From: an uncultured Pelagibacteraceae bacterium
GTDB lineage: Bacteria > Pseudomonadota > Alphaproteobacteria > Pelagibacterales > Pelagibacteraceae
Reading direction: 5' to 3'
NCBI GenBank assembly: GCA_902618855.1
Contig: CACNCD010000002.1
Coordinates: 1 to 64,000, forward strand
DNA length: 64,000 bases
Translations under genes and position numbers: made by a program
The notes under the pieces: generated by a model
The model's database searches: none
What the model saw: only the letters and a program-made list of their open reading frames with translations
What the model was told of the DNA's origin: nothing
Shown here: piece after piece, positions 34,290 through 43,313 of the stretch
How positions within the stretch are numbered: the stretch's first letter is position 1
How the letters are laid out: every line of letters starts with the position of its first letter

Positions 34290-37055
34290 TTAATGAAGTA
34301 TACCCCAATTATCACCTGTATTTATATCAACTGTTAGAGGAGTTGTGAAGGAATGCAAATCACTATCTTTTACACTAATCATTTCATCCTGAATAATTTT
34401 ACATAAATTTTTTACTTCATTATTTGGAACTTCAAAAATTAGTTCATCGTGAATTTGTAACAACATCCTAATTTTATTATCCTTAATTTTTTTATTTAAT
34501 CTGATCATCGCTAGCCTCATAATTTCAGCCGCGGATCCTTGAATTGGAGCATTAATTGCAGCTCTTTCTTGAAAATTTCTAACGTTATAATTTTTATCAT
34601 TAATTCCAGAAATATATGATCTTCTTCCAAAAATATTATTTACATAACCTGCTTTTCTGCAAAATTTTATTGTACTATTCATATATTCTTTGATTTCAGG
34701 AAACTTTAAAAAATAAGATTTTAAAAAACTCTCAGCTTCATTATTTGAAACCATAATTTGTTTTGCTAAACCATATTGTGAAATGCCATATATAATTCCA
34801 AAATTAATTGCTTTTGCTTTCCTTCTTGTATCTTGGTCAACCTTATTGATATCAATATTGAAAACTTGGCTAGCAGTTAAAGAATGAATATCTTCATCGT
34901 TTTTAAAAGCTTTTTTTAACTCTTTTACATCAGCAAGATCAGCTAAAATTCTCATCTCTATTTGATTATAATCCGCAGAAATAAGCGTATATCCTTTTTC
35001 AGCAATAAAAGCTTTTCTAATCTCTTTACCGTCTTCTGATTTTATAGGAATATTTTGCAAGTTTGGGTCACTTGAAGCTAACCTTCCCGTAGTTGTTGCT
35101 GCTAATAAAAAGGAGGTGTGAACCCTTTTTGTTTTGTCATTGATGTGCTCCCTTAAAGAGTCAGTATAAGTATTTTTTAATTTTGAAACCTGTCTCCAAT
35201 CTAATATTAATTTTGGAAATTTATGTCCTTTAAAAGATAAATCTTCAAGAACACTAGCACTTGTAGCAAAACTACCTTTTTTCGTTCTTTTTAAAACAGC
35301 AATTTTTAAATCATTGTAAATTATTTCACCAAGTTGCTTAGGTGAACCAATATTAAATTCTTTGTTTGCAATTTTATATATATCATTTTCTAATTTTCTG
35401 ATTTTTTTATCAAATTTTTTCGATAAATTTTCTAAAAAAAGACTATCGACTTTAATTCCATTAATTTCCATTTCAGCTAAAATTTTAATTAAAGGTTTTT
35501 CAAATAGTTCATAAATATTTATGAGTTTTTCTAATTTCAAATTTTTTTGAAAAATTTTAAATAGCCTATAAGTAATATCTGCATCTTCGGCCGCATAATT
35601 CATGGCTTTATTAACCTCAACCTCACTAAAATTTATTTCCTTTTTTCCTGAGCCTACAATATCTTTAAAAGCAATTGGCTTATGATTTAAATGAATTTCA
35701 GAAAGAGTATCCATGTTATGTCTATTTTTACCAGCATCAAGAACATAGGACATTAGCATTGTATCCTCCATCGAGTTCATTTCAATGCCTTGATACCGTA
35801 AAATAACAAAATCAAATTTTATATTTTGACCTATTTTTTTTATGCTCTTATCTTCTAATATTGGTTTTAATTTTTTGATAATTTTTTCTTTATTTAAACA
35901 TTTAGCATTTTTATGTCCAAGCGGCATATAACATGCTTTGCCAATTTTTGTACTTAAAGAAATCCCAACTAAACTTGCTATATGTGGGTCTAAGGATGTG
36001 GTTTCAGTGTCTATTGCAATTTCTCCACTTTCCTCAGCCTCTTTTAACCATCCATCAATTTCATCCTCATTTTTAATTAAATGATAATTTTTTGAGTTTA
36101 TTGATAACTTTTTTTCTAATATATTAGAATTCTTGTTATTTTTTGAAATATCAGGCTCTCCATGAGAAGATATTACTGAACTAAGAAGACGGTTAAATTC
36201 CATTTCCCTTAGAAATTTATATAGTTTGTCTTTATCGATTATTTTAAATTTAAACTCTTCAATTTTGTTTTTTATTGGTACTTTTTTTTCAAGTGTAACT
36301 AATTTTTTACTTATTAAAGCCTTATCTTTGTTTGCAATAATTGTTTCTCGTCTTTTATTTTGTTTAATTTCATGGGCTTTGTCTAACAACTTTTCTAAAG
36401 TTCCATAATGATTAATTAGCTCAGCAGCTGTCTTAACTCCTATTCCGGGTACACCAGGTACATTATCGCTAGAATCTCCAGCAAGTGACTGGACATCGAT
36501 TACTTTACTCGCATCAACACCAAATTTATCTAATACATCCTTGTCACTAATAAACTTATTTTTCATTGGATCGTATATGCGTACATCTTTTTTATAAAGT
36601 TGCATGAGATCTTTATCTGATGAAACAATTGTTACTTTTGCGCCCTTCTTTAGAATTTGATCTGTATAGGTTGCAATAAGATCGTCAGCTTCATAATTAA
36701 TTAATTCAATACATGGTAAATTAAAAGCAACTACAGATTTTCTTATATATTCAAATTGAGGAATTAAATCTTCTGGTGCGTCAGATCTATTTGCTTTGTA
36801 GTCAGAATATATTTCATTTCTAAAATTTTTTCTTGCGGAGTCAAAAATTACCGCAAAATGAGTTGGTTTTTGTAAATTATCTTTAGAGTTAGAATCTTCA
36901 ATTAACTTAAATAGCATATTGCAAAAACCACTCACAGCACCAACTGGAAGGCCATCACTCTTCCTTGTTAATGGTGGTAAAGCATAATATGCTCTAAAAA
37001 TATAGCCTGAGCCATCTATCAAGTAAAAATGATCACTTTTTTTTATTTTATCCAT
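34290..37055 (-). CDS. polA: DNA polymerase I, 921 aa
   Basis: Full-length Pol I. The N-terminal 5'-3' exonuclease has YLIDGSGYIFRAYYA and SSDKDLMQL. The 3'-5' proofreading domain appears active: AIDTETTSLDP supplies the Asp/Glu pair, and QNIKFDFVIL and YAAEDADITYRL complete it. The polymerase domain has motif A ISADYNQIEMRILA, motif B with RRKAKAINFGIIYG, and motif C QIHDE with His869-Asp870. It acts in Okazaki-fragment processing and repair. Divergent from the ABC ATPase gene across 51 bases. Confidence 0.98.
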   Translation of the reverse strand: MDKIKKSDHFYLIDGSGYIFRAYYALPPLTRKSDGLPVGAVSGFCNMLFKLIEDSNSKDNLQKPTHFAVIFDSARKNFRNEIYSDYKANRSDAPEDLIPQFEYIRKSVVAFNLPCIELINYEADDLIATYTDQILKKGAKVTIVSSDKDLMQLYKKDVRIYDPMKNKFISDKDVLDKFGVDASKVIDVQSLAGDSSDNVPGVPGIGVKTAAELINHYGTLEKLLDKAHEIKQNKRRETIIANKDKALISKKLVTLEKKVPIKNKIEEFKFKIIDKDKLYKFLREMEFNRLLSSVISSHGEPDISKNNKNSNILEKKLSINSKNYHLIKNEDEIDGWLKEAEESGEIAIDTETTSLDPHIASLVGISLSTKIGKACYMPLGHKNAKCLNKEKIIKKLKPILEDKSIKKIGQNIKFDFVILRYQGIEMNSMEDTMLMSYVLDAGKNRHNMDTLSEIHLNHKPIAFKDIVGSGKKEINFSEVEVNKAMNYAAEDADITYRLFKIFQKNLKLEKLINIYELFEKPLIKILAEMEINGIKVDSLFLENLSKKFDKKIRKLENDIYKIANKEFNIGSPKQLGEIIYNDLKIAVLKRTKKGSFATSASVLEDLSFKGHKFPKLILDWRQVSKLKNTYTDSLREHINDKTKRVHTSFLLAATTTGRLASSDPNLQNIPIKSEDGKEIRKAFIAEKGYTLISADYNQIEMRILADLADVKELKKAFKNDEDIHSLTASQVFNIDINKVDQDTRRKAKAINFGIIYGISQYGLAKQIMVSNNEAESFLKSYFLKFPEIKEYMNSTIKFCRKAGYVNNIFGRRSYISGINDKNYNVRNFQERAAINAPIQGSAAEIMRLAMIRLNKKIKDNKIRMLLQIHDELIFEVPNNEVKNLCKIIQDEMISVKDSDLHSFTTPLTVDINTGDNWGILH

Positions 37056-37106
37056 TTGTATAATATTATCTTAAATGCAACGAATGTTGTATGAGTATAA
37101 ATCTCT

Positions 37107-38045
37107 ATGAATAAAAAAAGTGTACTTTCAATTAAAAATTTAAATAAAATTTATTCCATAAACTCAAGCAAAAGCCCAGATAGTGTACAGGCTTTAAAAA
37201 ATTTAAACTTAGACGTGAAAGAAGGTGAGATATTTGGATTGTTAGGTCCTAACGGTGCTGGAAAAACTACTTTTATAAATATTTTATCAGGAACGGTAAT
37301 CAAAAGTTCTGGAGAAGTTAATGTTTGGGGTTTTGATTTAGATAAAAATCCAAGACAAGTTAGAGCATCTATAGGTATAGTTCCCCAAGAAGTTAATTTA
37401 GATCCCTTTTTCAGTCCTAGAAAACTTTTAGAACTTCAAGCTGGAATGTATGGTGTAAAAAAGAAAGATAGAATAACTGATACTGTGCTAAAGCTTGTTT
37501 CGCTAGAAAAAGAAGCAAATAGCTATGCAAGAAGCCTATCTGGAGGAATGAAAAGAAGATTATTAATGGCAAAAGCGTTAGTTCACCAGCCACCAATAAT
37601 ATTTCTAGATGAGCCAACTGCTGGTGTAGATGTTAATCTTAGAAGAAATCTTTGGGATAGTGTAAAACTTCTTAATAAGTTAGGTGTTACAATAATACTA
37701 ACAACTCATTATCTTCAAGAAGCTGAAGAAATGTGTGATAGAATAGGAATCCTAAGCAAAGGTAGTTTAGTTGCTTTAGATAGTACTAAAAATCTCATTA
37801 ATAGAATCAAAACAAAAAAAGTTACTTTTAAAATCAACTCTCCAATTGATTTTAAGAATATTACTCTTAAGTCCTTAAAAATATTATATAATAATGAAAA
37901 TGAAATATGCGTCTCATACGATAAAAATGCATTTACTATGAGTGAATTAATTGAGGTATTTAACAAAAAAAATATTAAAATAATCGATATTTCTAGTGAT
38001 GATGGAGATTTAGAAGATGTGTTTATTAACATAACAAAAAACTAG
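37107..38045 (+). CDS. ABC-2-type exporter ATP-binding protein without an adjacent permease, 312 aa
   Basis: Walker A GPNGAGKTT at 47-55, signature SLSGGMKRR, Walker B IIFLDEPTAG and the H-loop LTTHYLQEAEEM are intact; a C-terminal extension (DLEDVFINIT) is typical of the DrrA/YadG/CcmA-like group that drives ABC-2 exporters. The next gene is bioY, not a YadH-like permease, so the membrane partner is elsewhere in the genome or shared. The distance to bioY (31 bases) suggests co-transcription, but BioY needs an ECF-type ATPase, which this is not. Confidence 0.9.
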   Translation: MNKKSVLSIKNLNKIYSINSSKSPDSVQALKNLNLDVKEGEIFGLLGPNGAGKTTFINILSGTVIKSSGEVNVWGFDLDKNPRQVRASIGIVPQEVNLDPFFSPRKLLELQAGMYGVKKKDRITDTVLKLVSLEKEANSYARSLSGGMKRRLLMAKALVHQPPIIFLDEPTAGVDVNLRRNLWDSVKLLNKLGVTIILTTHYLQEAEEMCDRIGILSKGSLVALDSTKNLINRIKTKKVTFKINSPIDFKNITLKSLKILYNNENEICVSYDKNAFTMSELIEVFNKKNIKIIDISSDDGDLEDVFINITKN

Positions 38046-38076
38046 ATTAAAATTATTAAAATAGTAAAATAGATTT

Positions 38077-38628
38077 ATGGAAATTATTAAAGCAGTACCA
38101 AATCAAAAAATAATAAAAAATTTATTAATAATTTTTTTAAGCTCCTTACTAATTACAATCTCAGCTAAAATAAAAATACCTTTTTACCCTGTGCCAATGA
38201 CAATGCAAACTTTTGTAGTAATATTAGTAGGTATTACTTTTGGTTGGAAAATTGGAGTAGCTACAATTTCTTTATACCTATTTGAAGGTATAATTGGTTT
38301 GCCAGTGTTTGCTGGCACCCCGGAAAAAGGTGCTGGGTTTAGCTATTTTGTTGGTCCAACTATGGGATACTTAGTAGGATTTATATTTGCAACTTTTGTC
38401 GCTGGTTATTTAAATTTTAATACTAATATTTTCTTTATTTTTTTAAAGTTGATATTTTCTGTTTCAATAATTTATATTTTAGGAGTCTCATGGTTAGGAA
38501 ATCTGATAGGTTGGGATAAACCAGTTCTTGAACTTGGCCTTAAACCGTTTCTTTATGCTGAATTATTTAAAATTTTGTTGTTAACAATTTTAACAAAAAA
38601 ACTTATTACTCTTAGAAAATTTATCTAG
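38077..38628 (+). CDS. bioY: Biotin transporter BioY, 183 aa
   Basis: S component of the biotin ECF transporter, with six helices. KIPFYPVPMTMQTFVVIL, then FEGIIGLPVFAG and GAGFSYFVGPTMGYLVGF, are the diagnostic BioY motifs. No bioM/bioN (EcfA/EcfT) is adjacent; solitary BioY proteins can take up biotin by themselves in other alphaproteobacteria. Dependence on outside vitamins is a known SAR11 trait. The 3' end overlaps the convergent regA-like gene by 8 bases. Confidence 0.95.
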   Translation: MEIIKAVPNQKIIKNLLIIFLSSLLITISAKIKIPFYPVPMTMQTFVVILVGITFGWKIGVATISLYLFEGIIGLPVFAGTPEKGAGFSYFVGPTMGYLVGFIFATFVAGYLNFNTNIFFIFLKLIFSVSIIYILGVSWLGNLIGWDKPVLELGLKPFLYAELFKILLLTILTKKLITLRKFI

Positions 38629-39196
38629 GTGACCTTTTAGAAAGTATTCTTTGAAGAGTTCTACGATGCATTTTAAGACGTCTTGCAGTTTCAGAAACAT
38701 TTCTATTACAAAGTTCAAATACTCTGTGTATATGTTCCCACTTAACTCTATCTGCAGACATCGGATTTTCAGGTGGTTGTGGTTTTTTGTTAGGGTCAGC
38801 CAGAAGTGCTTTTTCCACATCATCTGCATCAGCAGGTTTAGCTAAATAATCAATTGCACCCTCTTTAATTGCTGCAACAGCTGTAGGAATATTGCCATAC
38901 CCTGTAAGCATCACGATTCGGCTGTTAATTTTTAATTTTTGAATCTCCTTTACAACTTCTAAGCCATTACCATCACCTAATCTTAAATCAACAACTGCAA
39001 AAGCTGGTTTATTTGTTTTGAGAGTTTCCAGGGCATTTTTTACACTCTCAGCTTGTGAAACCAAAAATCCTTTTTTTTCCATAGCTCTGGATAACCTTTC
39101 TCTAAAAGGATTATCATCATCTACAACAAGTAATGATTTATCCTCAAAATTACTTGTTTTATCTATGCTTTTTGATGCATCAGTCATACCACTCAT
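38621..39196 (-). CDS. regA: ActR/RegA/PrrA-type redox response regulator, 191 aa
   Basis: Receiver domain with Asp26-28 and phosphoacceptor Asp70 (AVVDLRLGDGNGLE), then a short Pro-rich hinge (KKPQPPENPM) and the Fis-type helix-turn-helix NVSETARRLKMHRRTLQRILSKR, which is nearly invariant across RegA/ActR/PrrA. The family controls respiration, carbon and nitrogen genes in response to redox via the RegB kinase. No regB is adjacent. It reads toward bioY, away from the polyamine operon. Confidence 0.95.
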   Translation of the reverse strand: MSGMTDASKSIDKTSNFEDKSLLVVDDDNPFRERLSRAMEKKGFLVSQAESVKNALETLKTNKPAFAVVDLRLGDGNGLEVVKEIQKLKINSRIVMLTGYGNIPTAVAAIKEGAIDYLAKPADADDVEKALLADPNKKPQPPENPMSADRVKWEHIHRVFELCNRNVSETARRLKMHRRTLQRILSKRSPR

Positions 39197-39336
39197 ATGG
39201 CTGTTAATTTCTAAAATTCAATACTTATTTAGTCCTTTACTTTAAGGTTTTTTTGGCTTAATTGGTCGCGGATATAAAGTTTTTTAGTAATTCTAAAAAT
39301 CTTTTTTTTTGTTAAATTTTTTTGGGGGCATATGAA

Positions 39337-40515
39337 ATGCAAAAATTTAAAAGTGTTGACGAGCTTGTAAGTCGACTAAAACCGGAAGAACCTTTTTATT
39401 GTATCAGAAAAAAATCGATACAAATAGCATCAAAAACTTTCCAAAATAAATTTCCTGGAAAAATACTTTATGCAGTTAAGACTAACCCTCATCCCGAGGT
39501 ATTAAAAACTATTTTAGAAAGTGGAATAGATAATTTTGATGTCGCTTCAATAAAAGAAATTCAAGATATCAAAAAGATTAGCACTAAAGCAAAATGTTCT
39601 TTTATGCATACTATTAAAAGTAGAGAAAGTATAAGAACTGCGTATTTTAAGTTTAATGTTAAAGCTTTTGCTTTAGATACAAAGGAAGAATTAATCAAAA
39701 TAATAGAATCTACTAATAATGCTAAAGATCTGGAATTATTTCTCAGAATTTCGGTATCAAACGAACATGCTGAAATAGATTTATCAAAAAAATTTGGAGC
39801 TTTAAATTCTGAAGCAGTTGGTTTATTTAGATTAACAAAACAGTATGCAAATAAAATTGGTTTAAGTTTTCATGTTGGTTCACAATGTATGCACCCAATA
39901 TCATATACAAAAGGAATTGCAGAAATTGGTAATATAATTAAGAAAACGAAAATTGTACCTGATTATATAAACGTTGGAGGGGGATTTCCTACTATATATC
40001 CTGATTTGGTTCCACAATCATTAGATAAATACTTTGAAGAAATTAAAAGTAGCTTAGAAAATTTGAAATTAAAGAAACTTCCTGAAATTATTTGTGAACC
40101 CGGAAGAGCAATTGTTGCTGAGAGTGGATCTACAATAGTAAGAGTTAATTTAAGAAAAAAACAAAAACTGTATATTAATGACGGAACTTACGGAACTCTT
40201 TTTGATGCAGGAGTTCCAAATATAGTTTACCCTGCTCGTCTTATTACAAATGGGAGAGTTATATCTAAAAAATTAACTTCATTCGATTTTTATGGACCAA
40301 CTTGTGATAGTATGGACTATATGAAAGGACCTTTTATACTTCCTAATAATATTAAAGAGAATGATTATATCGAGCTAGGACAACTCGGAGCTTACGGCTT
40401 AACTTTTAGAACTCAATTTAATGGTTTCTATTCAGATAATATTTTTGAGGTAGAAGATAAACCGATAATGAGCATGTACGATCAAAAGGCCAGTGAAGCA
40501 TTTCTTGTGGCTTAA
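39337..40515 (+). CDS. Ornithine/lysine decarboxylase, alanine-racemase fold type, 392 aa
   Basis: PLP-dependent decarboxylase of fold III. The Schiff-base Lys48 sits in ILYAVKTNPHP, with HVGSQC, the phosphate-binding GGGFP, EPGRAIVAESG, and GPTCDSMDYM with the catalytic Cys near the C-terminus. It makes putrescine (or cadaverine) as the first step of the three-gene polyamine operon. ATG 39337 has GGGGG 8 bases upstream; an in-frame TTG at 39322 is less likely. The 140 bases before it show no tRNA or clear regulatory RNA. Confidence 0.92.
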   Translation: MQKFKSVDELVSRLKPEEPFYCIRKKSIQIASKTFQNKFPGKILYAVKTNPHPEVLKTILESGIDNFDVASIKEIQDIKKISTKAKCSFMHTIKSRESIRTAYFKFNVKAFALDTKEELIKIIESTNNAKDLELFLRISVSNEHAEIDLSKKFGALNSEAVGLFRLTKQYANKIGLSFHVGSQCMHPISYTKGIAEIGNIIKKTKIVPDYINVGGGFPTIYPDLVPQSLDKYFEEIKSSLENLKLKKLPEIICEPGRAIVAESGSTIVRVNLRKKQKLYINDGTYGTLFDAGVPNIVYPARLITNGRVISKKLTSFDFYGPTCDSMDYMKGPFILPNNIKENDYIELGQLGAYGLTFRTQFNGFYSDNIFEVEDKPIMSMYDQKASEAFLVA

Positions 40516-41558
40516 TGTCTGAAAAAAAAAATATAGGTCATAATAGTAAAAAAGACTTTCTTAAAAAAGCCGTTGAGCATATAGACATAACTTCATTTGA
40601 CTCAAGAAAAATAATTTCTTCTATGGAAAAAATGTCGTTTGTTTCAAGAGAAACCGCAAACGCAGCAAATATTTATAATGAGATGTTAAAAGATAAAGAT
40701 TGTACAATTTTTTTAACATTAGCTGGATCAACATCTGCTGCCGGATGTATGAATATTTACAAAGATTTAGTTAAATATAATATGGTAGATGCAATAGTTG
40801 CAACTGGAGCATCTATAATTGATATGGATTTTTTTGAAGCAATGGGATTTAAACATTACCAAGGTTCTCAATTTCAAGATGATAAAGAGTTACGAAAAAA
40901 TTACATTGATAGAATATATGATACTTATATTGACGAAGATGAGTTGCAGATATGTGATAAGAAAATATGCGAAATTGCTGATAATCTAGAGCCGAGAAGT
41001 TATACATCGAGAGAATTTATTAAAGAAATAGGAAAGTTTTTAAAAAAAAATTCAAAGAAAAAGGAGTCTTTGATTGAAATTGCCTATGACAATAATGTTC
41101 CAATATTTTGTCCTGCATTTACAGACTCCAGCGCTGGGTTTGGACTAGTTATTCATCAAGAAAAAAATCCTAAAAAACATTTAACCATTGATTCTGTTAG
41201 AGACTTTAGAGAATTGACTGAAATAAAAATAAAATCCAAAGGCTCTGGTTTATTTATGATTGGCGGAGGGGTTCCAAAAAATTTTATTCAAGATACAGTA
41301 ATATGTGCTGAGCTTTTAGGAAAAGAGGTAGATATGCATAAATATGCAATTCAAATTACTGTGGCGGACTCAAGAGATGGGGCGTGTAGTAGCTCTACAT
41401 TAAAAGAGGCAAGTTCATGGGGAAAAGTTGATATAACAAAAGAGCAAATGGTCTTTGCAGAGGCCACAAGTGTTTTACCATTAATTGCAAGTGATGCTTA
41501 TCATAAAGGTTATTGGAAAAACAGAAGTCGTAAAAATTTTTCAAAATTATTTGGGTAA
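40515..41558 (+). CDS. Deoxyhypusine-synthase-like protein (probable homospermidine synthase type), 347 aa
   Basis: Same family as eukaryotic/archaeal deoxyhypusine synthase: TLAGSTSAAGCMNIY and VATGASIIDMDFFEAMG early on, PIFCPAFTDSSAGFGL, and ADSRDGACSSSTLKEASSWGKVD, where Lys304 matches the residue that forms the imine intermediate. Bacteria lack eIF5A, and bacterial members have been linked to homospermidine or other aminobutyl transfer to small polyamines. The placement between a decarboxylase (start overlaps its stop by one base) and a ureohydrolase supports polyamine synthesis. The exact product is not predictable here. Confidence 0.87.
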   Translation: MSEKKNIGHNSKKDFLKKAVEHIDITSFDSRKIISSMEKMSFVSRETANAANIYNEMLKDKDCTIFLTLAGSTSAAGCMNIYKDLVKYNMVDAIVATGASIIDMDFFEAMGFKHYQGSQFQDDKELRKNYIDRIYDTYIDEDELQICDKKICEIADNLEPRSYTSREFIKEIGKFLKKNSKKKESLIEIAYDNNVPIFCPAFTDSSAGFGLVIHQEKNPKKHLTIDSVRDFRELTEIKIKSKGSGLFMIGGGVPKNFIQDTVICAELLGKEVDMHKYAIQITVADSRDGACSSSTLKEASSWGKVDITKEQMVFAEATSVLPLIASDAYHKGYWKNRSRKNFSKLFG

Positions 41559-41561
41559 GAA

Positions 41562-42440
41562 TTGAATTATTTATCAAACAAGAATGGTTTTTTAGGTGTT
41601 GATAATAAATTTAGTTTTAAAGAAAAAGTTCTTGTTATTCCCTTCGGATTAGAAAAAACAGTTAGTTATGGCGGTGGAACTAGAAATGGACCAAAAGAAA
41701 TTATTAAGGCGTCACATCAAGTTGAATTATACGATGAAGAATTGAATTGTGAACCATATAAAGAAATTGGCATCAAAACTTTGAAACCTTTTAAAATTGA
41801 CAAAAATATTAAAAAAGCATTAAAAAAAATTTCAAAAATAAATGAAAAAATACTAGAAAAAAATTTATTTCCCCTCACTCTTGGTGGTGAACACTCTATT
41901 ACGCCAGGATGCATTATTCCATTTACTAAAAAATATAAAAATATTTGTTTATTACATTTTGATGCACATGCTGACCTAAGAGAAAGTTATAATGGTGAAA
42001 AGTTTTCTCACGCATCGGCAATTAAAAGATGTTTAGATTATAAAAATGTATCTTTAATCTCTTTTGGAATTAGAAATATTTCAAAGAGTGAAATACCATT
42101 CTTAAAAAAAAATAGATCAAGAATCAGTATTTTTTGGGCAAAAGATAAACCAAAATGGAATTTAAATAAATTTAAGAAATTGATAAAAAATAAAAATGTT
42201 TATTTAACGTTTGATGTTGATGGTTTTGACTCAAGTATAATGCCAGCAACAGGAACACCTGAACCTGGAGGTTTGTTCTGGGATGAAACGTTAAATATTA
42301 TAAAAATTGCCTCTAAAAACTCCAATATTGTTGGCGCAGATATTAATGAACTTGCCCCGATAAAAGGATTTAATTCTTATAATTTTTTAGTAGCAAAGTT
42401 AGCTTATAAAATTTTATCTTATAAATTTTTAGCTAAATAG
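41562..42440 (+). CDS. speB: Agmatinase/arginase-family ureohydrolase, TTG start, 292 aa
   Basis: Binuclear Mn enzyme: LGGEHSIT (His111), HFDAHADLR (134-138 DAHAD) and TFDVDGFDSSIMP (218-223) are the metal-binding signatures. It releases urea from agmatine or another guanidino compound; the operon favours agmatinase giving putrescine. The only plausible start is the TTG at 41562, four bases past the previous stop; the first internal Met is far inside the protein. The 3' end overlaps the convergent yhhQ-like gene by 8 bases. Confidence 0.9.
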   Translation: MNYLSNKNGFLGVDNKFSFKEKVLVIPFGLEKTVSYGGGTRNGPKEIIKASHQVELYDEELNCEPYKEIGIKTLKPFKIDKNIKKALKKISKINEKILEKNLFPLTLGGEHSITPGCIIPFTKKYKNICLLHFDAHADLRESYNGEKFSHASAIKRCLDYKNVSLISFGIRNISKSEIPFLKKNRSRISIFWAKDKPKWNLNKFKKLIKNKNVYLTFDVDGFDSSIMPATGTPEPGGLFWDETLNIIKIASKNSNIVGADINELAPIKGFNSYNFLVAKLAYKILSYKFLAK

Positions 42441-42981
42441 CTTTAAGAGTGCCTATAGCCATTCTAAATGGTATTAACATCAACAAAGCTATAAATAATT
42501 TTACCATTAAATCACCTAGTGATAATGTTACCCAAGGCACACCTGTTCCATAAAAGGAAATAGAAAAAAATAAAGAAGTATCTACAATTGAAGCTATCAC
42601 AGAAGATGTCAAAGGAGCTATATACCATTTTTTTTTTCTTAATTTATCAAATATTTGTACATCAAGAAGTTGAGCAGAGAGAAAGGCTATCCCTGAACCA
42701 AAAGCAATCCTAATTGAAATTAAATCGGAAAAATTTGTTGAAAAAATAATTGTAAAAAATATTCCAATGAAAAACCCTACATATACAATTTTTCTAGCTA
42801 TAATTTTCCCATAAGTTCTATTTGCTAGATCTGTAATTAAAAATGCAATTGGATAACTGAGGGCCCCATATGTTAATATCTCTTGTAAATTATAAAATCT
42901 TATTGGAAATTGAACTAAAAAGTTCGAAGATAAAACTACAACTCCCATTGAAAATGAGAGCAAATAGAAAAGTTTATTCAT
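42433..42981 (-). CDS. yhhQ: Queuosine-precursor transporter, YhhQ-like (VUT family), 182 aa
   Basis: A six-helix membrane protein with YPIAFLITDLANRTYGKIIARKIVYVGF, the diagnostic ITD-x-x-x-x-x-YG-x-x-x-A-R block, plus AFLSAQLLDVQIFDKLRKKKW. E. coli YhhQ imports the queuosine precursors preQ0/preQ1. It starts in the stop codon of rpmB, so translation is coupled. A role in salvage would fit a small genome, though precursor specificity is inferred from the family. Confidence 0.9.
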   Translation of the reverse strand: MNKLFYLLSFSMGVVVLSSNFLVQFPIRFYNLQEILTYGALSYPIAFLITDLANRTYGKIIARKIVYVGFFIGIFFTIIFSTNFSDLISIRIAFGSGIAFLSAQLLDVQIFDKLRKKKWYIAPLTSSVIASIVDTSLFFSISFYGTGVPWVTLSLGDLMVKLFIALLMLIPFRMAIGTLKAI

Positions 42982-43262
42982 TAAGCAGATTTTACTAAAA
43001 GACTTCTTTTAATCTTTTTAAGTCTCGGAGATAGATTCTTATTTTTTGCAGTTTTAAGAAAAAGGTCGAAAGTACCCTTTTTATCTACAGATCTTACACC
43101 AGCATTAGAAACAGTAAGTTTTAAATTTCTTTTTAGAATTTCACTTCTAAAATTTACTTTTTTTAAATTAGGAAGAAATCTTCTTTTTGTCTTATTATTT
43201 GCATGGCTTACTTTGTGACCCTTAAGAGGATTTTTTCCAGTTAATTCACATTTTTTTGCCAT
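42981..43262 (-). CDS. rpmB: 50S ribosomal protein L28, 93 aa
   Basis: Begins [29 protein letters not shown], the conserved L28 N-terminus with one remaining Cys of the C+ zinc form (others lost). NLRK-type basic residues and the [13 protein letters not shown] segment follow. Ninety-three residues is usual for alphaproteobacteria. There is no visible ribosome-binding site before the ATG, and candidate promoters lie 12-40 bases upstream, so the leader would be very short. Confidence 0.96.
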   Translation of the reverse strand: MAKKCELTGKNPLKGHKVSHANNKTKRRFLPNLKKVNFRSEILKRNLKLTVSNAGVRSVDKKGTFDLFLKTAKNKNLSPRLKKIKRSLLVKSA

Positions 43263-43274
43263 AATAGAAAAAGA

Positions 43275-43303
43275 TATATAATCTGGGATTATAATTACGT
43301 CAA
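43275..43303 (-). promoter_or_regulatory. Candidate promoter of rpmB
   Basis: On the minus strand TTGACG (43298-43303), a 17-base spacer and TATATA (43275-43280) make a good sigma-70 match, giving a leader of only about six bases. An alternative -10 TATAAT at 43288-43293 with a TTGATT 18 bases further upstream would give a leader near 19 bases. Either fits transcription starting after pyrD. Confidence 0.55.
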
Positions 43304-43313
43304 GTTTATTTAA

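Noticed and set aside
39197-39336. Possible regulatory RNA (for example a polyamine- or speF-type leader) before the decarboxylase
   Set aside because: I could not draw a convincing conserved hairpin or terminator in these 140 bases.
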